This document shows positions 50,963 through 58,295 of a DNA stretch of 64,000 nucleotides, piece by piece. The translations under genes were made by a program, and so were the position numbers. The notes beneath the pieces were generated by a model. That model ran no database searches. It was not told where the DNA came from and was given only the letters and a program-made list of their open reading frames with translations. Within the stretch, counting starts at the first letter, position 1. Each line of letters starts with the position of its first letter. This DNA is from Amycolatopsis sp. NBC_00345 (GTDB taxonomy: Bacteria > Actinomycetota > Actinomycetes > Mycobacteriales > Pseudonocardiaceae), in the NCBI RefSeq assembly GCF_036116635.1, contig NZ_CP107995.1:5022001-5086000 (forward strand), written 5' to 3'.

Positions 50963-51222
50963 ATGCCAACAGCGACGTTTATACCTCGTACATTTGCACG
51001 ATGTAGACGTCCACAATCTAGACGTCTACATCGTGGACGGCGTTTTTTTGAAGCGTTCTCAGCGACGAGCAGCACACCAAGAGCGCTGGATGTCATGGTT
51101 GCCAGCAAACAGAACAGCTGCCACAACGTCATCCCGCTGCTGACTCCAGCCACGACCTGAGCCCCGCTGGAGCACGCGACGAACAGCGAAGCAACCTGCG
51201 TCCGCGTCGGCCTGGCATTCAC
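50959..51222 (-). CDS. Possible opposite-strand small membrane protein
   Basis: 87 residues. An amphipathic start (MNARPTRTQVASLFVACSSG) leads to a hydrophobic stretch around LWQLFCLLATMTSSALGVLL, then a basic tail. AGG lies 3 bases before ATG and TGTAAAACT upstream could be a -10. The last third runs through the terminator hairpin at 50999-51048, which weakens the call. If real, it is a moron inserted between MuF-like and scaffold genes. Confidence 0.4.
   Translation of the reverse strand: MNARPTRTQVASLFVACSSGAQVVAGVSSGMTLWQLFCLLATMTSSALGVLLVAENASKKRRPRCRRLDCGRLHRANVRGINVAVGI
50999..51048 (+). terminator. Hairpin plus T-run after the MuF-like gene
   Basis: Arms CGATGTAGACGT (50999-51010) and ACGTCTACATCG (51022-51033) pair perfectly around an 11-base loop, and a run of seven T (51042-51048) follows. 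GTCCAC/GTGGAC (51009-51014 and 51033-51038) offers an alternative pairing. Rho-independent terminator or attenuator inside the late operon; the gap 50963-51284 holds this and the possible reverse gene only. Confidence 0.75.
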
Positions 51223-51284
51223 CTACGCAGTTTTACACAAAGCCCCTGTTTGGGCATTTCCGCACCATCGCACGAGGACAGGTT

Positions 51285-51956
51285 GTGACCGATACCCACG
51301 CTCCCGCCGACACCGGCCCCGCCACCCATACCGCGCCGAACCCGGCGGCGCCCAGCACCGCCCCGGCCCCGGCAGAGACCGGGCAGCCCGGCACCCCGGC
51401 CGAGGCCGGACAGGCCGCTGAGGTGGACTACCGGGCCTTGCTGGAGCAGGTACAGGCCAAGCTGAGCAAGGCCGAGAAGACCGCCAAGGAACACAAGAGC
51501 AAGGCAGCGAAGCTCGACGCCATCGAGGCGGAGCAGCAGACCGACACCGAGAAGGCCGCCCAGCGCGCCGAGGCGGCGGAGAAGCAGGTGGCGGTGCTGC
51601 GGCGCCGGGCGATGGACGCGGAGATCCGCGCCGCCGCTTCCAGCTGGGCCGATCCGACCGACGCGCCCCGCTACCTCGACGACCGCGACCACTACATCAG
51701 CGCCGATGGCGAGATCGATATCAAGACCATCGCGGCAGACCTCGCCGCGGTACTGCTCGCGCGCCCGCACCTCGCCCGTCCCGGCGAACCGGCCGCCCCT
51801 CGCCGGCCTGCGCCGGATCCGTCGCAAGGCGCGCGTTCCTCCGGCCCGGCGGGCTACGACTCGCAGATCGCCGACGCGGAGAAGCGCGGCGACTGGGCCA
51901 CCGCGATTACCTTGAAGAACCAGCGTCTCGCCGAGCAGGCCCGCCAGCAGCGCTGA
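51285..51956 (+). CDS. Phage scaffolding protein
   Basis: 223 residues, GTG start behind GAGGACAGG. A disordered Pro/Ala/Thr N-terminus, a long coiled coil (about 47-115, ALLEQVQAKLSKAEKTAKEH) and a C-terminal KRGDWATAITLKNQRLAEQA helix are typical of actinophage scaffolds. It guides capsid shell assembly and is usually placed directly before the capsid gene, as here. Confidence 0.9.
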   Translation: MTDTHAPADTGPATHTAPNPAAPSTAPAPAETGQPGTPAEAGQAAEVDYRALLEQVQAKLSKAEKTAKEHKSKAAKLDAIEAEQQTDTEKAAQRAEAAEKQVAVLRRRAMDAEIRAAASSWADPTDAPRYLDDRDHYISADGEIDIKTIAADLAAVLLARPHLARPGEPAAPRRPAPDPSQGARSSGPAGYDSQIADAEKRGDWATAITLKNQRLAEQARQQR

Positions 51957-52015
51957 CCCAGCTCCACCAGGCCGCCGACGCGCGGCAGCACCCTTCACCC
52001 CGTCCGGAGTCCCCT

Positions 52016-52999
52016 ATGCCTGGTGTGGCCGCGATCGCCAACACCTACAACAGCCCCAACTTCGTCGGCGAGCTCTTCGCCCTCACCCCGACCGACACCC
52101 CGTTCCTGTCCGCCATCGGCGGACTGACCGGCGGCAAGCCCGCGAAAGCCGTCGTGCACACCTGGCAGGTCTACGACCTGCGTCCCGCGGACCCGAACCG
52201 CCAGCGCACCGAAGGCGCCGACGCACCGCCCCCGGAAACCCGGGTCCGGGGCACGGCCCGCAACGTCCTGGAGATCCACCAGGAAAGCATCGGCGTTACC
52301 TACACCCGCCAGGCCACCCAGCAGATGTTCGCCGCCACCGGTGCGGCCAACCCCAACGCCGCCTCCATCACAGGTACCAACCCGGTCGCGAACGAGATGG
52401 ACTGGCAGACCCGTCAAGCGCTGATTCAGATCGGGCGCGACGTCGAGGCCGGGTTCATCGCCGGGACGATGCTGGAGCCCACGGACAACTCCAAGGCCCG
52501 GCGTACCGGCGGGATCCTGGAGGCGACCAAGACGAACGTCATCACCAACGCCACCGCCGCGCCGCTGACCGAGGCGATGATCCTGGACCTGCTGCAGAAG
52601 GTGTGGACCTCCGGCGGCATCCAGGTCTCGGAGACCGCGACCCTGATGTGCGGAGCGTGGCAGAAGCGGGTCCTCACCACGGAGTTCATCACGAAAAAGA
52701 ACTACCGCGAGCAGACCCGCAACGTCGCCGGTGTCTCCGTGACCACGATCGAAACGGACTTCGGCACGCTCAACGTGATGCTCAACCGCTACATGCCCAC
52801 CGACACCGTCGAAGTCGTGTCCCTGGACCAGTGCGCGCCGGTGCTACTCGAGTCGCCGGGCAAGGGGTTCCTGTTCTCCGAACCGCTGGCCAAGACCGGC
52901 GCGACCGACAAAGCCCAGATCTACGGCGAGATCGGGCTGGAGTACGGGCCGGAGAACGCCCACGGCAAGATCACCGGCCTCACGACGGCAGGTGCCTGA
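52016..52999 (+). CDS. Major capsid protein (HK97 fold, SU10/DUF5309-like)
   Basis: 327 residues. The start ANTYNSPNFVGELFALTPTD and TPFLSAIGG, with WQVYDLRPADPNRQRTEGAD and the C-terminal QIYGEIGLEYGPENAHGKIT, match the DUF5309/SU10-like capsid family. No N-terminal delta domain is attached, in keeping with a separate scaffold. Follows the scaffold gene by 59 bases. Confidence 0.92.
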   Translation: MPGVAAIANTYNSPNFVGELFALTPTDTPFLSAIGGLTGGKPAKAVVHTWQVYDLRPADPNRQRTEGADAPPPETRVRGTARNVLEIHQESIGVTYTRQATQQMFAATGAANPNAASITGTNPVANEMDWQTRQALIQIGRDVEAGFIAGTMLEPTDNSKARRTGGILEATKTNVITNATAAPLTEAMILDLLQKVWTSGGIQVSETATLMCGAWQKRVLTTEFITKKNYREQTRNVAGVSVTTIETDFGTLNVMLNRYMPTDTVEVVSLDQCAPVLLESPGKGFLFSEPLAKTGATDKAQIYGEIGLEYGPENAHGKITGLTTAGA

Positions 53000-53187
53000 T
53001 GAAGTTCACCAGCACCAAATACCCCCACCTCACCGTGCACGACCTCGGCGTGACCTTCGCCGACGGCGAGGCCGAGGTCACCGACAAGGCCACTGCCGAC
53101 GCGCTCAAGCAGCTGCCTGCCGAACTGGGCGTCCGAGCGGCCGGCGGTCGGCCGCCCAAGGATGCTACGAACGACGAGGCCACTTAA
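52999..53187 (+). CDS. Small head-associated protein
   Basis: 62 residues, ATG sharing a base with the capsid stop (TGATG). It begins MKFTSTKYPHLTVHDLGVTF and has a short beta-rich core (FADGEAEVTDKATADALKQL), like the small proteins after capsid genes in actinophages (head decoration or fibre type). Role not proven. Confidence 0.75.
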   Translation: MKFTSTKYPHLTVHDLGVTFADGEAEVTDKATADALKQLPAELGVRAAGGRPPKDATNDEAT

Positions 53188-53335
53188 ACGGCCACGCCGG
53201 GCGGAGCGCGCGAATCAGCACCGCGAGATCCCGGAGCCCTTTGGTGTCACCGGTTTTGTGCACGATGAACGCCGCGAGTCCGAGCACACTCATGAAGGCG
53301 CCCAGGGTGCACAGCGGTACGACCAGCAACAACAC
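53165..53335 (-). CDS. Opposite-strand small membrane protein (moron candidate)
   Basis: 56 residues from GTG at 53335 with GGAG 6 bases upstream. One membrane helix (LLLVVPLCTLGAFMSVLGLA) is followed by a basic tail KTGDTKGLRDLAVLIRALRP and ending WPFKWPRR. Its end overlaps the capsid-associated gene by 23 bases. The 8-bp hairpin ACACCGGT-N6-ACCGGTGT at 53355-53376 lies just upstream. The rest of the gap to 53577 shows no gene. Inferred lysogen-expressed membrane protein; family unknown. Confidence 0.55.
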   Translation of the reverse strand: MLLLVVPLCTLGAFMSVLGLAAFIVHKTGDTKGLRDLAVLIRALRPAWPFKWPRRS

Positions 53336-53577
53336 ATCAACTCCACAACGACATACACCGGTCCCGGTACCGGTGTCGTTGATTCGAGTCGGATGCAGTT
53401 GTTGCGGTTCACGTTGTGAGGTGTTCCAGAGGGTGAGCAGCAATCCGGGTGTTGCTCGGTGACTGCGATGCGTCCGATACACAGCCTGCACTCGGTGAGT
53501 GCATCCGGAAGCCCCTCTTGTCGGGGCCGTGAGCCGTTGGTACAGCGCGATAGTACGCCGTAGGTGGAGGGATCGAG

Positions 53578-53940
53578 ATGCCCCCTCCACCGCCGCTGGC
53601 GACGATCGCTGACCTGCAGGCACGGACTGAGATCAAGTTGTCCCCTGAGCAGGAGACCCGCGCCACGGTGCTCCTGGCCGATGCGTCGGCGCGGGTCCGG
53701 CAGCAGGTCCCCGACCTGCTGCCGGACCCGCCGCCGGACACCGCTCCCGGCGTCATCTGCACGGCGGTGCTGCGGGCGCTGGCATCCCCGCCGGACGGCA
53801 ACACGTCCGAGACGGTGGGCGGGCACTCTCGCACCGCCGCCCACGCCGGGGGCGGCCTGTACTTCACCGACGACGAGCTGGAGCTGCTGCGACCGCCGGT
53901 GCCCGCGCCTCGTGCGGCCTTCACGATCTGGACTGTGTGA
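53578..53940 (+). CDS. Head-to-tail adaptor (gp6/gp15-like)
   Basis: 120 residues. ATIADLQARTEIKLSPEQET, then helices ATVLLADASARVRQQVPDLL and GVICTAVLRALASPP fit the helical connector fold of HK97 gp6/SPP1 gp15. It docks below the portal. Coupled to the next gene (GTGA overlap). Confidence 0.82.
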   Translation: MPPPPPLATIADLQARTEIKLSPEQETRATVLLADASARVRQQVPDLLPDPPPDTAPGVICTAVLRALASPPDGNTSETVGGHSRTAAHAGGGLYFTDDELELLRPPVPAPRAAFTIWTV

Positions 53941-54284
53941 ACGGAGGCCCGCTCGTGCAGCTCCCGCACCGCCTGACCGTCGTCACCCCAGTCCCGATCA
54001 CCGACGAGTACACCAACCCGGTCCCGCGGCTGACCTACGGCCCGGACGCGCCCCGCCGGATCGTGGCCGGTCTCGTGCAGCCGGGCAGCTCGACCGAACC
54101 CGTTGTGCCGGGACGTCAGCCGGTGGTGACCAGCTGGCGGGCGTTCACCGCGGAGCCGGTCACCGCACGCGAACGGATCGAGTGGGACGGCCGGACGTTC
54201 GAGATAGCAGGCGAACCGGCGCGCTGGTCGCCCCGCTTCGGCTACGCCCACTACGAACTCACCCTGACCCACGTGGAGGGCTGA
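53937..54284 (+). CDS. Head closure/stopper protein
   Basis: 115 residues, GTG start. Beta-rich: LPHRLTVVTPVPITDEYTNP, ERIEWDGRTFEIAGEPARWS and FGYAHYELTLTHVEG match small phage stopper proteins (SPP1 gp16/HK97 gp7-like), which close the head channel before tail joining. Confidence 0.8.
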   Translation: MNGGPLVQLPHRLTVVTPVPITDEYTNPVPRLTYGPDAPRRIVAGLVQPGSSTEPVVPGRQPVVTSWRAFTAEPVTARERIEWDGRTFEIAGEPARWSPRFGYAHYELTLTHVEG

Positions 54285-54287
54285 CCC

Positions 54288-54602
54288 ATGGATTTCGGAC
54301 AGGTCCGCATCGACTACGCCGGAGTGGCGGAGATCCTGCGCTCGGCCGAGTTCGAGCAGGAAGTCCGCGCCGCCGCGGAGAAGGTCGGCGAGGCCGCGCG
54401 GGCGACCGGACACAAGGTGACCTCCGGGGAACCGCTGCCGATCGACGTCTTCTCCGACCCGAACCACGACCGGGTCGGCTGGACCGTCGCCATCCGCCAC
54501 CCGGCCGGGCTCGGGATGGAAGCGCGGTACGGGGTGCTCAAGCGCGCGGCGGAGGCCGGCGGGCTGTCGGTCGGCGGCGCGGATGCGGACGGCGAGTCAT
54601 GA
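54288..54602 (+). CDS. Neck protein (HK97 gp10-like)
   Basis: 104 residues. DYAGVAEILRSAEFEQEVRA forms a helix, with WTVAIRHPAGLGMEARYGVL as the beta part and a short Gly/Asp tail; this is the pattern of HK97 gp10-type minor tail/neck proteins in actinophages. Overlaps the next gene by 4 bases (ATGA). Confidence 0.78.
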   Translation: MDFGQVRIDYAGVAEILRSAEFEQEVRAAAEKVGEAARATGHKVTSGEPLPIDVFSDPNHDRVGWTVAIRHPAGLGMEARYGVLKRAAEAGGLSVGGADADGES

Positions 54603-55021
54603 CCGGCCGCGTTCCGGTGCCGGCCGACGTCGCCGAACTCGTGGTGCGGCGCCTGCGCGGCCTCCTCGGCGGCCAGGCCCACGACGTCGCCGCACAGGTG
54701 CAGGTCTCGACCGAGACGGGCGCCGGGCCGGACGGCGGCCCACCCTCGCTGCCGTGGCTGCTCGTCGCCGAGGACGGGCACACCTGGCAGTGGCCCGCCG
54801 TTCAGCGCGCCGTCGTCCGGCTGACCGCGTGGCACCACAGCCCGCACGCCAGCAAGGCCCTGGCCGGACTCGCGCTCGGCCTGCTCTGCGCACCGGCACC
54901 GCCCGGTCCTTTCCTTCGCGTTGAACCGATCTCCGCCCCGCTGGCCGGGATCGACCCGCACACGGCCGCACCGCTGGCCACCTGCGCCGCCGCTGTCTAC
55001 GCGCGCACCCCGAGCAACTGA
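54599..55021 (+). CDS. Tail terminator protein
   Basis: 140 residues from ATG at 54599. VPADVAELVVRRLRGLLGG, SLPWLLVAEDGHTWQWPAVQ, VRLTAWHHSPHASKALAGLA and the FLRVEPISAPLAG strand match the lambda gpU/actinophage tail terminator fold, which caps the tail tube. Context between neck and tube genes agrees. Confidence 0.85.
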   Translation: MTGRVPVPADVAELVVRRLRGLLGGQAHDVAAQVQVSTETGAGPDGGPPSLPWLLVAEDGHTWQWPAVQRAVVRLTAWHHSPHASKALAGLALGLLCAPAPPGPFLRVEPISAPLAGIDPHTAAPLATCAAAVYARTPSN

Positions 55022-55034
55022 GGTTTTCCGTTCC

Positions 55035-55670
55035 ATGGCAATGAATTCCGCGCTTGTCCGTGTCCCCGGCACCGGCGAGGTGTCGCTTGCCGCACCCGAT
55101 ACCCCGGAACCCCCGGACGCCACCACGCCACTCGTCGCGGCCTGGACAGGGCTGGGGCTCTCGACCCCGGACGGCACCACGCTGGCCCGGAAGGTCGAGA
55201 AGGAGGGCACCGAGCACTGGCAGCAGCTCACCCCGGCGCGCTACATCTACAAGTCCCAGGAGCTGACCGTGGCGTCGGTGTTCCAGGAAACCAAGGGCGA
55301 CGTGCTGTCCGCCTACTTCGGCGGGATGAAGTTCGCCACCGTCGGCACCGGCACCCCGAAGACCTACCGGGCCGAGATCAGCTCGATCCCGAAGGGCGAC
55401 GTCCGGGCGCTGTGCGTGGACTGGGTCGACGCCATCTCCGACGCCGAGGTCTACAACCACCGCCTCTACTTGCCGCGCGCCGAGGTGTCCGCGACCGAGG
55501 ACGCCCAGTTCAGCCGCACCAAGGAAGCACGGTGGGGCATGACGTTCTCCGCGCTCGCCCCGCCGAAGGGCAAGACCTACATCGCCGTGTGGCTCACCAA
55601 TGACCCCGCCGTGCTCCTCGGCGCTCCCGCGACCGCCGCAGCCGCATTGGCCGCGGAAAGTGGCCGTTGA
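55035..55670 (+). CDS. Major tail (tube) protein
   Basis: 211 residues. Beta-rich; DATTPLVAAWTGLGLSTPDG, LTPARYIYKSQELTVASVFQ, RAEISSIPKGDVRALCVDWV and the EVSATEDAQFSRTKEARWGM strand correspond to actinophage tail tube proteins of the phiC31/gp-type. ATG at 55035 is chosen with GAGG upstream; 55041 is an alternative. Confidence 0.87.
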   Translation: MAMNSALVRVPGTGEVSLAAPDTPEPPDATTPLVAAWTGLGLSTPDGTTLARKVEKEGTEHWQQLTPARYIYKSQELTVASVFQETKGDVLSAYFGGMKFATVGTGTPKTYRAEISSIPKGDVRALCVDWVDAISDAEVYNHRLYLPRAEVSATEDAQFSRTKEARWGMTFSALAPPKGKTYIAVWLTNDPAVLLGAPATAAAALAAESGR

Positions 55671-55971
55671 CCAGGATAGTTTTACTGGTTGGGCGTCGTA
55701 GTTGTCACCAGCACCGGTCTGGCGGATGCAGGTCAGGCAACCCTAAAATGTAACTCCAGATTTCCAATCTGAGCACGAAGAATACACATCGACATCACCC
55801 GATCGAGTGTAGTTAAGCCAGGCTCTCGCGGGCGAGCATAGTGTTACTGCGGCAAAATAAGTCAGCTCGCGCGGTGACCTCGGGGAGGTGATGATCAGAC
55901 TATCGCATTAGTAAAATACGTTATGAAGACGGGTTCCGGAAATAGTTTGAAAGCAGCGAAGGGGTATTTTT
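55671..55971. other. AT-rich non-coding stretch before the cargo gene
   Basis: About 300 bases of clearly lower GC than both sides, without a credible ORF. It likely holds the cargo gene's promoter; TAAAAT at 55912-55917 is a possible -10, with no clear -35. GAAGGGG lies 7 bases before the cargo ATG. The composition break suggests the left edge of an inserted DNA segment. Confidence 0.65.
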
Positions 55972-56757
55972 ATGCGTCAGAAGAATCGTCGGAGACTCGC
56001 TGCCGTGGTGCTGGTTGCCATAGCCTCCTTCCTTCCTGTCATCGTGGCAGCTCCGGCCAACGCCATCGTTGGCGGTACGCAATCAAGCCTCGAAGACCAC
56101 CCCTATACGGTCTACCTGACCAATGCAAACGGGTACCAGTTCTGCGGAGGAACGCTCATCGCAGAAAGGGCAGTTCTCACCGCGGCACACTGTGCGTTGG
56201 CTGTCGCTAAAGATCAGCTCAGGGTGGTGGTGGGACGGGAGGACGAGACCACCAATGATGGTGTCGTCACGAAGGTCGCCAAGGTGTGGACGCCCAGCCA
56301 GTTCAAGAGCGCCCAAGAGGGCTACGACTTCGCGGTGCTGACCCTGTCACTGCTTCCGCCGCTGATTCTCAAGCCCACAGCAACGCTTCCTACCGCCGCC
56401 GACGCCGCGCTGTACAATGAGGGTTATCAAGCGACTGTGCTCGGCTGGGGCCGCACCTCGGACGGCGGTGCCCGTTCGAACATCCTGCGCTCGGCCCAGG
56501 TGCCCATCATCGGCAACAGCAGTTGCAAGGCTAGTTACTCGGAATACAACGCCGCCAGCATGCTTTGTGCCGGGTACTCAGAGGGCGGTGTCGATGCCTG
56601 CCAAGGAGACGCAGGTGGCCCGTTGGTCGAAGGCGACGTCCTGGTCGGCATTGTCTCGTTCGGTGAGGGCTGCGCCGTGGCAGGTAAACCAGGCGTCTAT
56701 ACGCGAGTGCTCCCCTTCGTTCAGGAAATCAAGGACCACCTTCCCCTCATCGAGTAG
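55972..56757 (+). CDS. Secreted trypsin-like S1 protein with catalytic Ser replaced by Ala
   Basis: 261 residues. A signal peptide (about 1-30, ending PANA) is followed at once by IVGGTQSS, the mature N-terminus of trypsins, so signal peptidase cleavage alone would expose it. LTAAHC holds His, EGYDFAVLTLSL holds Asp, but the serine site reads DACQGDAGGPLVEG: the nucleophile codon is GCA (Ala). The fold, Cys pairs and Asp in the specificity pocket region are otherwise standard. GC is lower than in the surrounding phage genes. It interrupts the tail operon between tube and chaperone genes and ends at a strong hairpin, so it is independently expressed cargo. Confidence 0.92.
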   Translation: MRQKNRRRLAAVVLVAIASFLPVIVAAPANAIVGGTQSSLEDHPYTVYLTNANGYQFCGGTLIAERAVLTAAHCALAVAKDQLRVVVGREDETTNDGVVTKVAKVWTPSQFKSAQEGYDFAVLTLSLLPPLILKPTATLPTAADAALYNEGYQATVLGWGRTSDGGARSNILRSAQVPIIGNSSCKASYSEYNAASMLCAGYSEGGVDACQGDAGGPLVEGDVLVGIVSFGEGCAVAGKPGVYTRVLPFVQEIKDHLPLIE

Positions 56758-56801
56758 CGAGCAGCCAGTATGAATGGCTGCCACGGTGTTTGGTGGCGAC
56801 A

Positions 56802-56841
56802 TGTGGGGTGCCCGACGCCGTTGGCCGTCGGGCACCCCACA
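56802..56841. terminator. 16-bp perfect hairpin after the cargo gene
   Basis: Arms TGTGGGGTGCCCGACG (56802-56817) and CGTCGGGCACCCCACA (56826-56841) pair perfectly around an 8-base loop, 44 bases after the trypsin-like stop. It isolates the cargo transcript from the tail genes. The rest of 56842-57020 shows no convincing gene. Confidence 0.85.
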
Positions 56842-57020
56842 TTCGGCCGCGCTCCAGACCGAGACGACAGGACCATGTGGCCACGTACCCCTCACAATCG
56901 ATCTGTGAGCTCCAGGCCTGTCACTGACTGGTGAAGACCCAACAGCTCTCGACGGACCGGCAACGGCAGACGGTGGTGGAGCACTACGTGCCCGCCCACA
57001 TGTACCGGCCGATGAGCCGA

Positions 57021-57491
57021 CTACGGCAGGACCGGGACCACGGACGCTAGAGCGTCACGCAGGTCCGCCAACGTCGAGTAGACCAGTTCCACCAGGTCGT
57101 GCACTGCCCACGGCTCGCGTGAGCCGAACGCGATTGTCGGTCCGTACAGCCGCACGCTGTCCTCGGTCTGCTTGGCCCGCCACACGCCGGCCTCCGGCTC
57201 GCGCTCACGCATGAACTCGCCGTATCCGGGATCAGTGAGGATCTGGTCCAGCGCAGCCAGCACACAACCCGTGTCCTCGGCCAGAACGGCGAACGCGGCG
57301 GCCCAGTCGATCTCGTCGGGCCCGTCGAGCGGCTGCTCCGGGTCCCACCACACGCGCGGCGAGTGCCGAGGCTCGGGCCCGTCCTCCCACACGTGCTCGT
57401 TGTAGCCCGAGCAGCGCAGATAGGCCGACTCACGGCGAACCTCTACCGACCACTTACCCATCTCGGTGGTTGGTTCCAACAACGCGCCCAC
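57021..57491 (-). CDS. Opposite-strand hypothetical protein in the cargo region
   Basis: 156 residues. GTG at 57491 is chosen as it lies 5 bases after a strong AAGGGAG site; ATG at 57461 (MGKWSVEVRRESAYLRCSGY) is the alternative. The sequence includes DEIDWAAAFAVLAEDTGCVL and AVHDLVELVYSTLADLRDAL and looks like a folded acidic cytosolic protein. Family not recognised. It faces the trypsin-like gene, with the hairpin between, inside the tail operon, so it is probably a second cargo gene. Confidence 0.65.
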   Translation of the reverse strand: MGALLEPTTEMGKWSVEVRRESAYLRCSGYNEHVWEDGPEPRHSPRVWWDPEQPLDGPDEIDWAAAFAVLAEDTGCVLAALDQILTDPGYGEFMREREPEAGVWRAKQTEDSVRLYGPTIAFGSREPWAVHDLVELVYSTLADLRDALASVVPVLP

Positions 57492-57588
57492 GTGTGTCTC
57501 CCTTATCCCGAACAGCTTCCGCCCAGTATCCGCACCCCACCGACAGTTCCCCAGCCGCAACACCTCCCCGAAGGAGCAGACCCACCTC

Positions 57589-57867
57589 ATGGCGACTCGA
57601 CAGCGCACGGAAGCAACCGGCAAGCCCACCTTGCCCGGCGCGGCCCTGGCCGTTACGTGGCGGGGAAAGCGGTTCACCCTGCCGCATTCAGAGGACTTCC
57701 CGCTCGAAGCGCTCGAAGCCGAGGAGGACGGCAAGCACCTCACTGCGCTCAAGCTGATTCTCGGGCTCGGCCAGTACGCAATCTGGCGGAGCCTGGCCAC
57801 GACAGCGGCCGACGCCGAGGACTTCTCGGCTGTCGTGATGAAGGAGCTGGGGCGGGGAAACCCTTAA
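57589..57867 (+). CDS. Tail assembly chaperone 1 (gpG-like)
   Basis: 92 residues. LPGAALAVTWRGKRFTLPHS, FPLEALEAEEDGKHLTALKL and ILGLGQYAIWRSLATTAADA match actinophage gpG-type chaperones. They coat the tape measure during tail assembly. It ends RGNP just past a GGGAAAC slippery site, from which a longer -1 product is expected. ATG at 57589 fits the family start; a longer frame exists upstream but overlaps the reverse gene. Confidence 0.85.
   Translation: MATRQRTEATGKPTLPGAALAVTWRGKRFTLPHSEDFPLEALEAEEDGKHLTALKLILGLGQYAIWRSLATTAADAEDFSAVVMKELGRGNP
57855..57861 (+). promoter_or_regulatory. Programmed -1 frameshift site G-GGA-AAC
   Basis: The heptamer GGGAAAC lies in phase as CGG GGA AAC, the canonical X-XXY-YYZ arrangement, two codons before the TAA of chaperone 1. 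Slipping back one base continues as CCC TTA ACG GTC into the open frame to 58271. This is the conserved gpG/gpGT device of tailed phages. Confidence 0.85.
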
Positions 57868-58271
57868 CGGTCGCCCTGCTCCTCGCAGACGAGGCGACCG
57901 CCGAAGCGCTCGAAACCGACCTGCTGCGGTACGGGGTCGATCTGCTCGACCTCTACCGCGGCCGGCTGTCGTACCGGCGGGTGTGCGCGCTGGTCACACA
58001 CCTGCCTGATGACGCGGCTGCCTGGCGGCTGCACGACCCGCACGGCGCCATGACCCGTGGCGAACTGCTCCTGGCCTCGACCGAACGCAGGGTGACGGCG
58101 CTCTGGGCGACCGTCGCCGTGGCGCTCGGGCAGGACGTCACGGATGCCCAGCTGGCCGGGCCGCTGGACACGTGGGCACCTCCCTCGACCAGCACCCAGT
58201 CCGAGAGCGCGCCGGATGGCGCGGAGCTGAAGTCGTTGCGCGAGATCGCGTTGTGGATGCGCAACGGCTGA
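57861..58271 (+). CDS. Tail assembly chaperone 2, -1 frameshift extension (gpGT-like)
   Basis: The -1 frame after the slippery site reads LTVALLLADEATAEALETDL, LLDLYRGRLSYRRVCALVTH, then a helical middle and ends ELKSLREIALWMRNG. It has no start codon of its own at the 5' end and is therefore made as a fusion to chaperone 1 (57589-57861). Fusion length is about 228 residues, normal for gpGT products. Just before the tape measure gene, as always. Confidence 0.83.
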   Translation, partial: PLTVALLLADEATAEALETDLLRYGVDLLDLYRGRLSYRRVCALVTHLPDDAAAWRLHDPHGAMTRGELLLASTERRVTALWATVAVALGQDVTDAQLAGPLDTWAPPSTSTQSESAPDGAELKSLREIALWMRNG

Positions 58272-58295
58272 TCGCTGTCCGGGTGGTGAACGCCC

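Noticed and set aside
56931..57050. 39-codon plus-strand ORF after the cargo terminator
   Set aside because: GTG start without a good ribosome site, overlaps the reverse gene's end, and no recognisable features.
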